DNA from: Adiantum capillus-veneris
Lineage: Eukaryota; Streptophyta; Polypodiopsida; Polypodiales; Pteridaceae
NCBI GenBank assembly: GCA_014529385.2
Contig: CM043969.1
Span: 33,744,446-33,808,445 of the forward strand
Direction of reading: 5' to 3'
Length of the DNA: 64,000 bases
Part shown: piece by piece, positions 1 to 11,157 of the stretch
Layout of the letters: each line of letters begins with the position of its first letter
Numbering within the stretch: the stretch's first letter is position 1
Translations under genes and position numbers: made by a program
Notes under the pieces: model-generated
The model's database searches: none
Told to the model about the DNA's origin: nothing
What the model saw: only the letters and a program-made list of their open reading frames with translations

Positions 1-2969
1 TACGAACTGTGATTCCGAGAGATATCGAGCAGATCTCCACAGAACAAAAATTCCGCAAAAGGTGTTGCGACATTTTCCTCTGCTTTCTCGCATCAAGCAT
101 TTCTTCGAATGTAAGTCCATGGCCACCCTAGCATCATGGCATGAGGAGAATAAATCTTCTGATGGTGTGCTACGGATTCCTGCAGATTGTGCAGCCTGGA
201 AACATATAGATGAGCATGGTCGGATTTTGCCAGGGAAGCTCGAAATTTGCGCTGAGGACTGGCTATGGATGGCGTATATCCATTTGGTCAAAGATCAACA
301 TCTTACAGTGTATGGCCCGTTGTCATCATCAAGTACAACATTCCCCCGTGGTTGACTACGAAGAAGGGGCACCTATGGCTAAGCTTGATTGTGCCGGGGC
401 GATATAAAGTGAAGAATATGGATGTGTATCTTCGTCCACTATTGGAAGAGCCACAAAAATTGTGGATTGGCATAGAAGTGGTGGATGTGAGCCGACACAC
501 AGGTCGACGGAATGCTTTGATCAGAGGCATTCTACTGTGGACCATGTATGACTATCTCGGACTAACAAAATGCTCAGGTGATTTACACTCCTCACTCAAA
601 CACTGTAAATCTTGGTTTTTCTCAAGCTGATCTATTATCATGTGTATACATGCAGGGCTTCAAACAAGCGGATACAGAGCATGTGTCACATGTGGACCTA
701 GACTGAATGCACGTTACGTAGGGCGCCCTCATTGAAGAAGCAAATCTACAAAGGTCATCAAGCGTATCTTCCAGAGAATCATGTGTTACGCGACGGCTTT
801 TTGGGAAGAGAGCCACCGAGGATGTCTGCACAAGTATGGTTAGAGCAAAAGGAGATGTGTGATGATGGATTGCCCCCAGCGATGAAGAGACTATCTCTAT
901 GGTACGAGTTACCATACTGGACCCGACTCATGATCAATCACTTGCTCGATTCAATGCACATATTCAAGAATGTGGGTAATCTACTATGGGACCATCTGAC
1001 CAGCAAGAAAGATACTTTGGGAGCCAGGGTTGACCTTAGAAATGTGGATCGTATGGAGCAATATTGGCTGCAAATAGCGTCCGATGGATCGATAAAACTC
1101 CCTAAAGCACCATGGATTTTCACAGGAGCCCAAGAACGCAAAGTAAAAGAGACCATTCGATCTTTGCGGATCCCCACTGGCATAATGCACTCGCTCCGAA
1201 CCTGTTTACTAAAGAAGGAAAGCTTATCGGTTTGAAGTCACACGACTGGCATAAAATGTGTCAGGTATGTTCATAGTGGAATATATCATAGTAGGAATTG
1301 TGTAGCAAAATCATGTGGACTTTAATATCATTGTTGCACATGTTTTGCAGTTTATTTTACTGGTTTCCATTGAGAGATGTTTGTCTATTGACGTCCGTAA
1401 CACAATCTACAAACTTGCGAAGTTGGTACAATGGATCTCACAAAAGGAGATCAACATAGACTCCATACCATTCGCCAAACTAAACGCTGCGGAGGTTGTG
1501 TGCATGTTTGAGAAACATTTTCCTACTATCATGCTAATCATTCAGGTGCATCTTCTTGTTCACATAGTTGATGAGGTGGAAATAGCTGGCACAATATATT
1601 CCAGATGGATGTTCTTTTTAGAACGTTTCATGAAAACGCTCAAGGGATATGTGCGTCAGAAGGCACGTCCAGAGGGTAGCATGGCAGAAGGTTGGCTAGT
1701 ATCAGATTCCATAGTGTACATTGGAGAGTGGCTAGACGGATTTGATAAAGCCCGGGACACGCTATAGCGAACCATAGATGATGAGCGCATATCTGGGATT
1801 GTCATGTGCAATCTCGGTGTTGAGAAGAAGATGACGGAAGATCTAGAGGCTAAAATCAACCAATTTTGCATGCTTCACAATCCAGTGATGCAAAAGTGGA
1901 TTTCACAATATGAGGATGCAAAGCAAGAGCGACAAAGGGCACGAATCGAGTGGAGACGGGGAAGACGACCACTGATGCACTATCTGACAGGTCTGGAGAG
2001 CCTACCAGTATTCATGAGCTTAAGATGGTTGCACAACCAATTGAAAAGCGCACAACAGTGCGGTGAAGAAGTGACTGAGGAAGGGTGGGAGTACTCTCGG
2101 GGTTGCGCGACCAAGGTAAGTTTGCAATGGACGACTAGTGACTTTCAGATGTTTGAACGGCCACTCATAATCTTTGTTCGTTGTAGTACAAGTCATACAC
2201 AGCAGCATGGTGTAAAGGTCGACATTTTAGGGTGGAACGGATCGACAAAAAGCGTTTTACTCAAGATTGTGGAATCATGGCAAAATTTGAACAGTCTAGT
2301 TGACGACGGTCCTCTGATGCGATCCTGTGGTGGCGGAACTCACTTACTTCATCATGCTACAAGAGATTTTTAGGATCGATAACAGAGGATTTTCTGTCGA
2401 CTTGTTTGATGTGCAATGGTTCAAGATAATCGTGGAGGGTCGCAACGCTACTGTGTGTAGAGGAGAGTTTAGTTTTCTTGAGGTGGATTCAACTAAGAAA
2501 TGGACTGACCTAAGAGACACTTTCGTACTACCCGAGCATTGTGAACAAGTAAGTATGTAAATTGAGGAGAGTTTAGTTTTCTTGAGGTGGATTCAACTAA
2601 GAAATGGACTGACCTAAGAGACACTTTCGTACTACCCGAGCATTGTGAACAAGTAAGTATGTAAATAGTTAACATCCCATTTTAGAATTTATGTGCTTGG
2701 AAGCTCTTATGTAAGTTATGTGGCTCTGGCAAGTGATATTTCATCCTACAAAGTCTGCATCAAACTGGTGGTATGTCATAGAGGTAGCCCCTCGTAGTGC
2801 ACAGACGTATGAAGGCTACCATGTGCCAATCACAGAGGCATCAATGGAGGAGATCAGAGAAGATGCTCAGTCAGAAGCCGCTGAGTGGTGCCATACGAGC
2901 ATCAAGCTGCTACTCTGTATGGGGTGCATGCAGAGGATCTACAAAATGAAACGGAGGACATCCGTTTAA
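1..2969 (+). pseudogene. CACTA (En/Spm) transposase, TNP2-type, 5'-truncated and broken
   Basis: Transposase gene of a CACTA DNA transposon, cut by the left window edge. Conceptual pieces fit the TNP2/DUF4218/DUF4216 architecture in order. At 62-630 (split over two frames) are the motifs DGVLR and WPVVIIKYNIPPWL, then MDVYLRPLLEE. At 732-1235 are LPYWTRLMINHLLDSMHI and FTGAQERKVKETIRSLR (TNP2 core). At 1315-1767 are HLLVHIVDEVE, YSRWMFFLERFMKTLKGYV and KARPEGSMAEGW (DUF4218). At 2327-2560 are IDNRGFSVDLFDVQWF (DUF4216), and at 2718-2969 a last piece with NWWYVIEVAPRS. Introns are plausible (for example near 580-655), but frame changes between conserved pieces and a duplication at 2460-2666 indicate a dead copy. 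The downstream CACTA protein and the terminal repeat at 7461-7472 lie in the expected places. The family call is from remembered motifs, not a search. Confidence 0.85.
2460..2666 (+). repeat. Perfect ~103-bp tandem duplication inside the CACTA transposase
   Basis: Copy 1 is 2460-2563 and copy 2 is 2564-2666, period 104. Both begin GAGGAGAGTTTAG and end AAGTATGTAAAT, and the two read as identical. The unit holds the end of the DUF4216-like exon and its apparent splice donor (AAGTAAGT). The duplication therefore repeats an exon-intron boundary. Confidence 0.93.
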
Positions 2970-3547
2970 ACGGAGAGCTCTATATAGAGATAGGAAGTTA
3001 TGTTGAGCTATGCGAGGATGAGAGAGAGACCTCTTAAAGCCAAAATATTGTATTGAACAATTTTGCTCCGTTTTGTAAAAACTCTAGCTCTCTAAGTAGT
3101 ATAACGCTCTTTTGATTTTGCGCTCACATCCTGGGCAATCCATGGCCACATGCAGCTCCACCACCTGGTTTTTCGACTGCAAGATTTGATTGTGTGTGCG
3201 CTCTCTCTCTCTCTCTCTCTTTCGATTAAAAATTCTGAGTTATCGACTTGCCTCTTCCATCACTCAAGTTGAATAGAAGAAGAACGCGTTTTGTTGCTGC
3301 TAGCCTTTGAACATTACAAAGCTACAAGCACCTTCAAGTTCTACGCCAAAAAAGAAAGAGATAGTTGGGATTCTTGTAGAATTCTTCGTTTTGAACAATT
3401 TTACTCCGTTTTATAATATATATTGTGTTAACGTGGCTTTTTGTCCATTTCTATTTATATGCGTCATTGCATCATTGTATTTAATGGTCTTTGCATCCAC
3501 TCCAGGTACGTATGCTCTAGGTATGTTCTCACAAGCAGGGACGATGA
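2970..3547. other. Non-coding stretch inside the CACTA element
   Basis: No conserved coding signal was seen. It contains a short (CT)n run at about 3201-3221. A phrase near 3057-3070 (GAACAATTTTGCTCCGTTTT) recurs slightly changed at about 3393-3412 (GAACAATTTTACTCCGTTTT), about 336 bp apart. This is probably transposon 3'UTR or intergenic sequence. Confidence 0.45.
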
Positions 3548-3880
3548 GCACTGCGCTCCGGGTGCGATGGAGACTGAAGATGCAATCGCGAAGGGAGTGA
3601 TCTGTCTCTGCTCATAAATGCAGCTCGTCTCACCGCTAGATCTAATTGATCGGGTGAAAGAGACGCTAAGAATCACTACTATTGCTTACTTAGCGTCTCT
3701 TTCACCTGATCAACTAGATTTAGTGGTGAAAGAGACGCTAAGAAGCACTACTACTGCTTTTTAGCGTCTCTTTCATCCGATCAACTAGATTTAGTGGTGG
3801 GGCAAGCAACATCTATGAGCAGATACGAACTTCCTTCGCGATTGCAGCTTCAGTCTCCATCGCACTCGGAGCGCAGTGCT
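3548..3880. repeat. 333-bp foldback (inverted repeat) with nested hairpins
   Basis: The left arm runs inward from 3548 (AGCACTGCGCTCC...) and the right arm ends at 3880 as its reverse complement (...GAGCGCAGTGCT). Matching continues through CGATGGAGACTGAAG, GCAATCGCGAAGG and CTGCTCATA toward a centre near 3714. The middle carries three alternating copies of AAAGAGACGCTAA and its complement, so small hairpins (about 3654-3705 and 3725-3775) nest inside the large one. Homology stops abruptly at both ends. It resembles a foldback MITE or a duplicated-inverted fragment. No transposase or clear target-site duplication was identified. Confidence 0.85.
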
Positions 3881-3927
3881 TTTACAAATTCACTCTCATT
3901 CAATGAAAACTCTCTACACAGGAATCC

Positions 3928-3929
<2 letters not shown>

Positions 3930-3977
<48 letters not shown>

Positions 3978-3992
3978 CCCCCCCCCCCCCCC
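3930..3992 (+). repeat. (CT)n microsatellite followed by an 18-base C run
   Basis: A (CT)n tract runs to 3974, then uninterrupted C from 3975 to 3992. It abuts the inverted LINE fragment. Homopolymer length is prone to assembly error. Confidence 0.9.
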
Positions 3993-3993
3993 T

Positions 3994-4136
3994 CCCCCAT
4001 GCGATCTACCCTCCTCAATGATGGCTCTGAGTGTCAAGATATGGTCAAGAGTACAAAAACCCCTCCTGAACCCTGCTTGCCCGGCTGCGCGTATCCCCTC
4101 CCTTTCTGCCCATCTACTCAGCCTGCTGCTCAAGAA
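3994..4136 (-). pseudogene. LINE reverse-transcriptase fragment (inverted 5' part)
   Basis: The minus-strand reading contains SRLSRWAEREGIR, GQAGFRRG and LDHILTLRAIIEEG. This is the start of the reverse-transcriptase domain of plant LINEs, where the Q-A-G-F-R-x-G block followed by D-x-I-x-x-L is conserved. Only about 45 codons remain; the YxDD region is absent. It meets the plus-strand 3' part of what looks like the same LINE at about 4136/4137, head to head. That arrangement is discussed as a finding. Domain assignment is from recognised motifs. Confidence 0.75.
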
Positions 4137-5216
4137 TAGATGCGTACAACCATACCAAGGCCTTAGTACCACGTGCTATTGTGCGAGCAGAGCTAGCTAC
4201 CCCACCACTAGTGGTTGAGGCGCTCACCAGATCGGTCTCCTTCATACACCGCATGTGGGAACTTCCCAGAGATAGATATGCTCGCCTTGCACTTGAGTCC
4301 TCTTGACAGTTAGCCATGCAGGGAGATACAACATGCTGGTACGGGGAGATGACATCATGGTTTCAGGCGCATGGGTTCATCATAGACAGATTGCCTCCCT
4401 TCCAGTACTCACTGGATGCACCCTCTCTGACTCTTACACAATCCGAGATCACCATGCTCATCCGCTTGGACTTGACTCAGCTAGACACCAGGAGGACATG
4501 GAAAGAGCCGGCACAGGAGCTGGGCACGAAGATGGCTTTCTACAGAGAGCATCTCCTCCAGCTTACGGTTGATGGTTTTGTGACGAGGCCCATATACATG
4601 GACACCCACTTGTCTCATGGGATACGATGTGCTATCGGCCAGATACGTACATCTTCACACCAGCCTGCGGATCGAGACTGGGAGATACAGCGGAGTACCA
4701 GCAGAGGCGAGGACATGCCCCCTGTGTGACATCGAGCCTGAGACAGAGTTGCACTACACATGACACTGCCCCGTCTACTACGAGATACGAGGCCGCTTCC
4801 ATTGCTTGTTCAGAGAGGGCTTTGGACCATTCTCCAGAGTCATGCAGTACGAGGATCAGAGATTCTTGGGCTTGTTTTTGCTCGAGCTACGCAGACACAG
4901 AGAGAGCCTGATGAGAGGAGAGGCTAGCCAGTCTCAGAGACAGATCACAGATTTCTTTAGAGCTGCCACTGGACACCCGGAGGAGTTACTACCACAGCAG
5001 AGCTCGTTGTCTCACACCAGAGGCACGCTGATCGACCGAGCGACTGAGCTAGGAAGATCCAGACGCCTACGATTGCGGAGGACTACACAGCATCGGCGGA
5101 GGTTGCATCAGAGGATTCGGATCACTTTGGCTCGACATGCACGACGCCCGGTCAGACTACTGACCATGGAGGAGATTGATGAGATCCGCCAGCGACCAAT
5201 GCTGGATCTCTTGTGA
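4137..5216 (+). pseudogene. LINE ORF2 C-terminal region, degenerate
   Basis: The C-terminal, post-RT part of a LINE ORF2-like protein. It begins with KALVPRAIVRAELATPP and RMWELPRDRYARLALESS, reads on through RLPPFQYSLDAP (4316-4729), then switches frame to a cysteine-rich block (CPLCDIEPETELHY, HCPVYYEIRGRFHC) like the zinc-binding tail of plant LINEs. It ends with an Arg-rich segment at 4806-5216 that stops at TGA. Lesions seen: a stop after LALESS, a frameshift near 4640-4680, and a TGA in the cysteine block. This copy cannot make an active protein. No poly-A tail is obvious after 5216. Confidence 0.7.
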
Positions 5217-5522
5217 TCTAGCTATCCCAGCTAGCTGCTGTTCACACCTAGTAGTTTAGGATTCCATAGTATTTTTATTGTGACATTTATCATTTCATTT
5301 TTGTCATTGTTGTCATCTTGTTACTCTGAATCTGACTTTGTATCAGATCCACCACATCGTAACTTTCCGGTCTCATAGGTCACTTTGGCCTTTTGAAGAC
5401 GTTAATATAACATTTCATTTTCATTTCATTTTCTCTCTCTCTCTCTCTCTCTATCTACTTGTCCATGTTTTCTACTCCATTCATTCAATATTAAGTTTAA
5501 ATGTTCGTGTGTTTAATGCAGG
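5217..5522 (+). other. AT-rich leader upstream of the second CACTA gene
   Basis: A short T-rich stretch with a (CT)n run at 5431-5452. It ends in TTTAATGCAG just before the ATG at 5525, which may be an intron acceptor (...TGCAG|GT). No coding signal. Confidence 0.4.
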
Positions 5523-6831
5523 TATGGATGATGAGGAGTTTCTTTCTTTTTTGTCACCCCAGCAGAGACAGTGGTACGTGGAGCGTCATCGCTCTGGTGC
5601 ACCATCGCGTGTTCCTACTCCAGCCGCATCTCCCTCTGTTTCGGAGAATTCAACGCGCTCCGAAGCTTTGGTGTTGACGAGACAATCTTCACACTCGTTT
5701 AGGCACCGGCGCTCTAGTGGTGGCGGTGGCGGTTGTTGTGGAGATGCCGCCGCCGATGCTTCAATACCGCCTCGTGTTCGAGGAGGCTCTTTACCCTCCC
5801 CTTCTTTGCCCGCCCCAACACCAACCACGGCATCGCCATCGACACCAGGTTTTGTGCGGCTGACGGCCGTTCCTAGTGGCTACACACCACTAGCTACTCC
5901 TCCACGAGTCACTCCAGTGGACACTCTTCGCTTCAGGCTCAGACTCCAATGGAGACACCTGACGTCCGTACCCCCGTCGACACGCCGCTAGAGACCCCTG
6001 TCAGGACACTCAGGTTCACGCATCAGCGACGAGAGGGCTTGCCTTACTCAGTCGACTTCAGCGACAGCATCATCTTAGATGATGAAGGCAAGAAGGTGAT
6101 TTCGCGCATGCGCGGTCTTTGCTCTCAGGTGTTTAGACACTACATACTAAACACCTGGAGTGAAGTACCGAGTGATTTAAAAGACAGAGTCATCAGCATG
6201 CTTCATGACGAGTTTCCCATTCCAACACGGGATGAGCGCTTCAATGAATACCTGATGAAGGTTCAAATGCGCGAATACTGCAAGCACATGCGTTCCGAAG
6301 TGCAAAAAGCAATCAAGCATGGGTGGAACAGATCAGATTGGCTGGCCAAAGAAGATTGGAAGAATGCGAAGAAAGCAGCGCACGAGAATCCCGACAAGTG
6401 GAAGCAACAAAAGGAGGCAGCCAGAGTGCGAGTAAAGGCAGGGAGCTCGCACCACTTGGGGAGCGGATCATTTGAGGCCGATTTTGTAAGTGTTTTCGCA
6501 TTGCTCTTTATGTTTGATAGTTTAGGGTTTATGGGTTTTTAAATTCTAACATAATGGATTCTTTGTATGTTTTGACAATAGTCGATGAGACAAGACGTGA
6601 TCCCACACCGTACGAGCGCGAGTACGTAGGTAGGAAGGGCTTAAATGCCCTGATGGACATTCTGAGTTCTCGCGGCGGCATGGTTAGTATTACGGTTTAC
6701 TCTTTTCTATTTGTTGTATTGTTTTATAAATGTCGTTATTAGTTTATACTTACAAAAAACTGTCTTATTGTTTTTTTTTTTTTCAGAATCCGACAGATAC
6801 GCCGCTTGGACGCGATGAGACGTCTGATTAG
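5523..6831 (+). CDS. CACTA second protein, Transposase_24-like (ORF2/TNPA-type), probably broken
   Basis: The N-terminal part (ATG at about 5525) is Ser/Pro/Gly-rich and low-complexity. From about 5949 another frame carries the conserved body: LPYSVDFSDS, then NTWSEVPSDLKDRVISML, WLAKEDWKNAKKAAHENP and SSHHLGSGSF. The W-x-x-V-P and lysine-rich W-K pattern ending in G-S-x-S/H-x-x-G-S-G-S is typical of the accessory protein of plant CACTA elements. A donor GTAAGT follows at 6486. Likely later exons are 6582-6682 and 6787-6831 (ending NPTDTPLGRDETSD). Joining at the first acceptor does not keep the best frame, and the N-terminal and central frames differ, so the gene is probably damaged or its splicing is not resolved. 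The role is inferred: binding the subterminal repeats downstream. Confidence 0.6.
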
Positions 6832-7194
6832 ACGACGTCAGTCTAGCCGTAGCTAGATAGCATTAGTTTATGTAGACGACTTTTATACGTCTTTTTGAAA
6901 ACCATGTATATTTTTTCAATAATGACAATGGTGTTGTAACTATTACATTTGTAAAGTTTAACAATCAAGTGATTTTGCCTATGATGTGTACAATTGTCAT
7001 TGATTACTTTCATCAATTCACGCTTGTCAGTTTTGTATCTTTATTTTGCAAACTATACGTACTATGGATGACGGAGTTAATGGTTATATTGTCTTGTGGG
7101 TGACTATTTTGGGTCTATATCTACCTTTGCACTTTTTTTCAAAGGTGAATCAATATGGTTGATGGGTGGCAGGGCATTCGATGCCCTACCACCA
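6832..7194 (+). other. 3' untranslated / intergenic part of the CACTA element
   Basis: AT-rich, no coding signal. A perfect-looking hairpin GGTGGCAGGGCAT/ATGCCCTACCACC sits near 7164-7193, just before the subterminal repeat zone. Confidence 0.45.
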
Positions 7195-7472
7195 AAATTT
7201 TTTCCTCTCGGGCGTCGCTATGACTATCGCTATATAAGGCTCTGCAGCGTCGCTATAAACGTCGCTATAGATGGCCTGCAAAAAACGTTGTTATAATCGT
7301 CGCTATAGGCATCGCTATATAGCGACCTTTATAGCGACGCATATAGCAATTGTTAGAGCGACGTTCACGTATCGACACTGTTAGCGACGGTCTTAACGAC
7401 GCCGGGGGTTATAAAAACCCAATGTATTTCCATCGCTAACAACGTCACAAGAGCACACAACCTCTTGTAGTG
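7195..7472 (+). mobile_element. CACTA 3' subterminal repeats and terminal inverted repeat
   Basis: This zone holds many direct and inverted copies of a short motif around CGTCGCTATA / TATAGCGACG, as expected for subterminal binding sites of a CACTA accessory protein. It ends with CCTCTTGTAGTG at 7461-7472, the reverse complement of CACTACAAGAGG, which is the diagnostic CACTA terminus. The following TAA (7473-7475) would be the 3-bp target duplication. The 5' end of the element is outside the window, so the partner repeat and duplication cannot be verified. Confidence 0.88.
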
Positions 7473-8228
7473 TAAACTAAATGATTGAACACTGTGTTCA
7501 GTATGAACTAAGTGTATGAATGAAGAACTTTGAAGTAGGAATTTTTGAAGATGATTTTGATTTATGTATGAAATTAATATTTTTGGAAGAACTTGCTATT
7601 TGTGAACAGATAACAGGTGAAATCAGGGATGAGATAATGACGAATTCGAAGCAATGACTGCTCCAGAATGAACCTGATCATGATCATGAATTTTGAATGA
7701 GATAATGACTATTGATGAATGATTGAATGAGATTGTGGTGAGCCCATCAAGAGTTCCCAAGCGATGAGATGGCCACAAAACAATAAGATGCAAATAGAAT
7801 GATTGAAACATTCTGTTCAGTATAAACTTAGTGTCTGATTGATGAATTGGAATTCTCGAAAATTATTACTCACACATGTGATCGAGTTTGAGTGCAGGAT
7901 TGAAAGATGGAATGATTGACGAAATGATTGTAGCATTTCGGTCTTGAGATTCTATGGACATGATCGCAATAAGAATTAGTTAATCCGGAGGTCCGGTGTG
8001 GATCTAGATGAGATTGCTAAACACGTTTCCAGGAATCATGGTCCTAAATCTCAATGATTCTATGTGAATTGATATGAATGTGATTTGATGTTCAGTGACG
8101 GTCGTCTTTGTGCAAGTGCTGGATTTGTGTCGTCTAGTGCGTCGGTACTTAGAGTCAATGTCTACTGAACTGATTTATGGCTTATGTGTGATTTTGTAGG
8201 CGTAATCGAGGGTGATTACAATTCTTTC
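7473..8228. other. Flank of the CACTA element, probably internal remnant of an LTR element
   Basis: AT-rich with many GAATGATTGAA-like words (for example near 7481, 7708, 7798 and 7908). No conserved protein. Because it precedes a polypurine tract and an LTR start, it is probably the non-coding 3' end of an LTR element. Confidence 0.4.
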
Positions 8229-9025
8229 AAGAGGGGGGTTTGTCACAAAGTGATGATGTGGCATGACCATCATCGCGACGGTGCCTAAATGCCTACTAGC
8301 GGATTTTTTGGTACATTTTCCCTTTTAAAACTAGCGTAGCTTCATACAAAACCATTTAGACAGCAAATCATAATACTCCTAAGAAAGCATATTTAGAATA
8401 AGGAGTGAAGCCTTTCTACCAATCAACAAGTCATTTGGCAGAGAAATGGCCAAGTGGACAAGAGAAACTGAACGAGCTATCTTGAAGAACTTATGAGCAT
8501 CGATCGTGGGGCCCAAAACCCTAAAAGACAGAAGCTTGAACCTTGAAAGGGATTTTCGTAAAATGCGTTGACATGCTGACGTGACAGATCGTACAAATGC
8601 TGACGTGGCAGGGCAGTACAAAATTTCCGCGATTCGTGCTACATAGGTGCCACATGGCAAGTTGTACAAATTTTGCACATTATGTTGCTGCTTTAGGGAA
8701 TCTCCAACGCTAGCTTTTAGGGACCAGAGCTTTTGGGATTGACTTTCTAAACTAATTGCTTTTGGGGCATCCCTTGTAAGAGTAAAAGAGCCCTTGGGGT
8801 CTCACTCTGCAGAGCATCTGGGCGTAGAGTCTAAGAGTAGAGGTCCCTCGGGAGTTGTACTTTGCAATGATTAATGATAAATAAATACCAAAAGGGGCGC
8901 CAGACTTTGGGGCCAATACCTCTGGGCATGGAACTACGCGGGGCGTGTCAACTTTCTCTCTCTATTAAAAGTTTAGTAATTTTGAAGTTTCTATTCGTGT
9001 GTTGCTACTTGGAGTGTCCAAGCTT
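8229..9025 (+). mobile_element. LTR (3' type) of family TGTCACAAA, with polypurine tract
   Basis: A polypurine tract (AAGAGGGGGG, 8229-8238) is followed by TGTCACAAAG at 8241, a TG-type LTR start. The stretch 8580-9010 is clearly related to 54290-54690 on the same strand: shared words include TGCTGACGTGG, CTCTGCAGAGCATCTGG, GATTAATGATAAA and TTGGAACTAC. It is also related to 32085-32696 on the minus strand. So at least three copies of one family lie in the window. The right boundary is approximate. Confidence 0.72.
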
Positions 9026-9613
9026 GTTGAACGAGCTTCTTGTTGTACCATCATCTCCACCATTTACTTCATCAAAGCCTCCATAGAGGTTTTTGCAATC
9101 AGTGGCGAGGATGGGGATCGAGGAGTAGCCATGAACTACCCTCTTGGTGTAAAGACTTCTTCTCCAACTTTAAACACATCACCTTCACATGAAGTATCCA
9201 TTCTGCTTCGGGTGATTACCATGCAATGAGTACTCAAATATTGGGGATCCTTGGTATTGCTTGGAATCTGCGCTAAAGAAGGCATTTACTCTTTTACCCA
9301 AGCTCAACTCCCTCCTACAGGTGCAAGGCTCTTGGCAGCCTTGCGCTTACACCAAGGTTGTTTTTCCCAACTCATTTCAAATGGCATGTCACAATGTGCA
9401 AGGTCCACTCGCAAGGAGTGGAAGTGCGGATCTATAGGGTGGTTGGACAAGCCCTTCTTCTTTGGGTTACTTGTCACTCTTCAAAAGCACAGATTAGAGA
9501 GGTTTGCACGCCCAAGTTTTTCTTGGGTTACACGCCAAATCTGAAACATCAAAAAAATTATGTGGTTCTTTAGGTTCTTCTCTTGAATGGTGATACCGAA
9601 GCATTGCCAAAGA
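9026..9613. other. Unassigned stretch between two LTR fragments
   Basis: Short open frames on both strands lack recognisable motifs. The part just left of 9614 would be the leader of the minus-strand LTR element whose primer-binding site is at 9614-9625. Confidence 0.35.
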
Positions 9614-10680
9614 GCTCTGATACCAATGTTGTGTGCAACGGAAGTGTTGATGGTTATAGGATGAGTTGTATACAAGGTTCCTTTTACTTTTATGAGAAAG
9701 ATATGCAATAGTCATAGAGAGAGAGAAGAGAGAATGAAACTATGAGTGAAGGTTCTGTGAGTTAGAGAGAAAGAAGAATAACACCATATGGGGTCCCAAA
9801 CCCCTCTCCAAGGCCCTTCCACTCTATTGCTAGAGTGGTATTTACTTTAGATTGCACAAATGTTGATACAATGGATCTAAATGCTGAGATGTTGAAGGGA
9901 TCATGCACTCGATGCTTGGACTTGCGGTACGGAAAGGCTAAGGGCTGAAATCTGAAAATGCTAGGAAGACTGGCTTGGATCTCCAAACTCTGACGAGACT
10001 ATGGGCTGAAAATCAAGAGACTGATCTGCTGATGCAAAAACGCAAGGGATGTTGGCTGATTTGAGACAATCGGCTGAAATCTACTAACGCTAGGGTGACT
10101 GGAAGTTCTGGCGATGAAGAGGTTCATCTGCTACAATGAGGGTGCTATGCTGATGGAAGGAAACGCTAGAGAGAGGGTAAGGGTGCTAAGGTGTAGATGC
10201 TGGAAAAACGCTAGGGATGCTGAGTACTATGGGCTCTTCATTGGGCATGTTGGGTACTGATGATCTGATGGATAAACGATGAATCCTAGGCTTGCTTATA
10301 TAGCCTTTTCAAGTGAGGTCGATAGCCTAATAGGAACCCCCTCGACTTACAATGACATTGTCACTTACCAATAGTATTGATATTCTTAATAAGAGGTGCT
10401 TCACATGCCATAAACTACCTAGGCAAGTTCTAATTGCTAAAGTCTTATAATGGGAACACTCCACAATGCATATACCTAGTAGACACTGGCAGTGATCCAG
10501 TGCAATCAGAGGGTATGCAACTAACTAAAGTGCCTAGACATGCATGTCTTGCAAACAAGCTCACAAGGTTGCCATAACACTTCCTAGGCTGTCCTAAACC
10601 CTAGAAGTAGGAGTGATCGTCCTCGATTAAGCCTGCCTGCATACACTAACACACACCAATTTTTAGTAGAAACCGTTAGC
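9614..10680 (-). mobile_element. LTR with tRNA-iMet primer-binding site, minus orientation
   Basis: On the minus strand TGGTATCAGAGC (9614-9625), the standard plant primer-binding site complementary to initiator tRNA-Met, follows the LTR end ...ACACAACA at 9627. The LTR reads rightward in plus coordinates as TGTTGTGTGCAACGG and extends beyond 10435. Relatives: 30842-31075 matches 10150-10435 in the same orientation (GTGCTTCACATGC, AACTACCTAGGCAA). 56275-56655 matches 9640-10060 inverted (GTAAAAGGA.CCTTGTATA). The outer LTR edge is not resolved; 10680 is an estimate. Confidence 0.68.
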
Positions 10681-11157
10681 ATCCCATAGGCAAAATGCTC
10701 AGTGCCCTATGTTATGCATCAATCTTGCAGATCCAATAGAATCTGAAGTGTAAATTGTGTTGTGTAAAGTGGATCTGGGGACTTTGTCCAACCGCTCAAT
10801 GAAAATCATCCCGATGGATGTAACCATTAAGCTGGGTCTAATCAACCATCATAGCGAGTACGAGGACTCTTGTCACGCTGTACAAGAAAACCAAGTCTAA
10901 ACAAGTTGGAACACTGTTCAACAAGTTCATACATAATTTCAAATAGCTCCAAACAAGTTCAATCAATATCAAACAAGTTCAAACAACTACAACTAGTATT
11001 TACAAACAACAATACTCCTTAGTGGTAAAGGCAACTCAATAGTGTCTCTCTCACTCACACTGATCCTCCAATGTTAAATTTTTGAAGAAAGAAACTCACA
11101 GATACGCATCCCAAAATCTCTAATTATACTTCTCTAAGCTGTCATTCGAGGTTATTT
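10681..11157. other. Unassigned, short CAAGTTCAAA-type repeats
   Basis: No gene is seen. About 10900-11000 contains several close copies of words like AACAAGTTCAAAC/AACAAGTTCATAC, a degenerate simple repeat. Confidence 0.4.

Noticed and set aside
3794-4172. ORFs over the CT/C tract at 3930-3992
   Set aside because: Low-complexity Ser-Leu/Pro runs. Only the part left of 4136 on the minus strand has LINE RT motifs.
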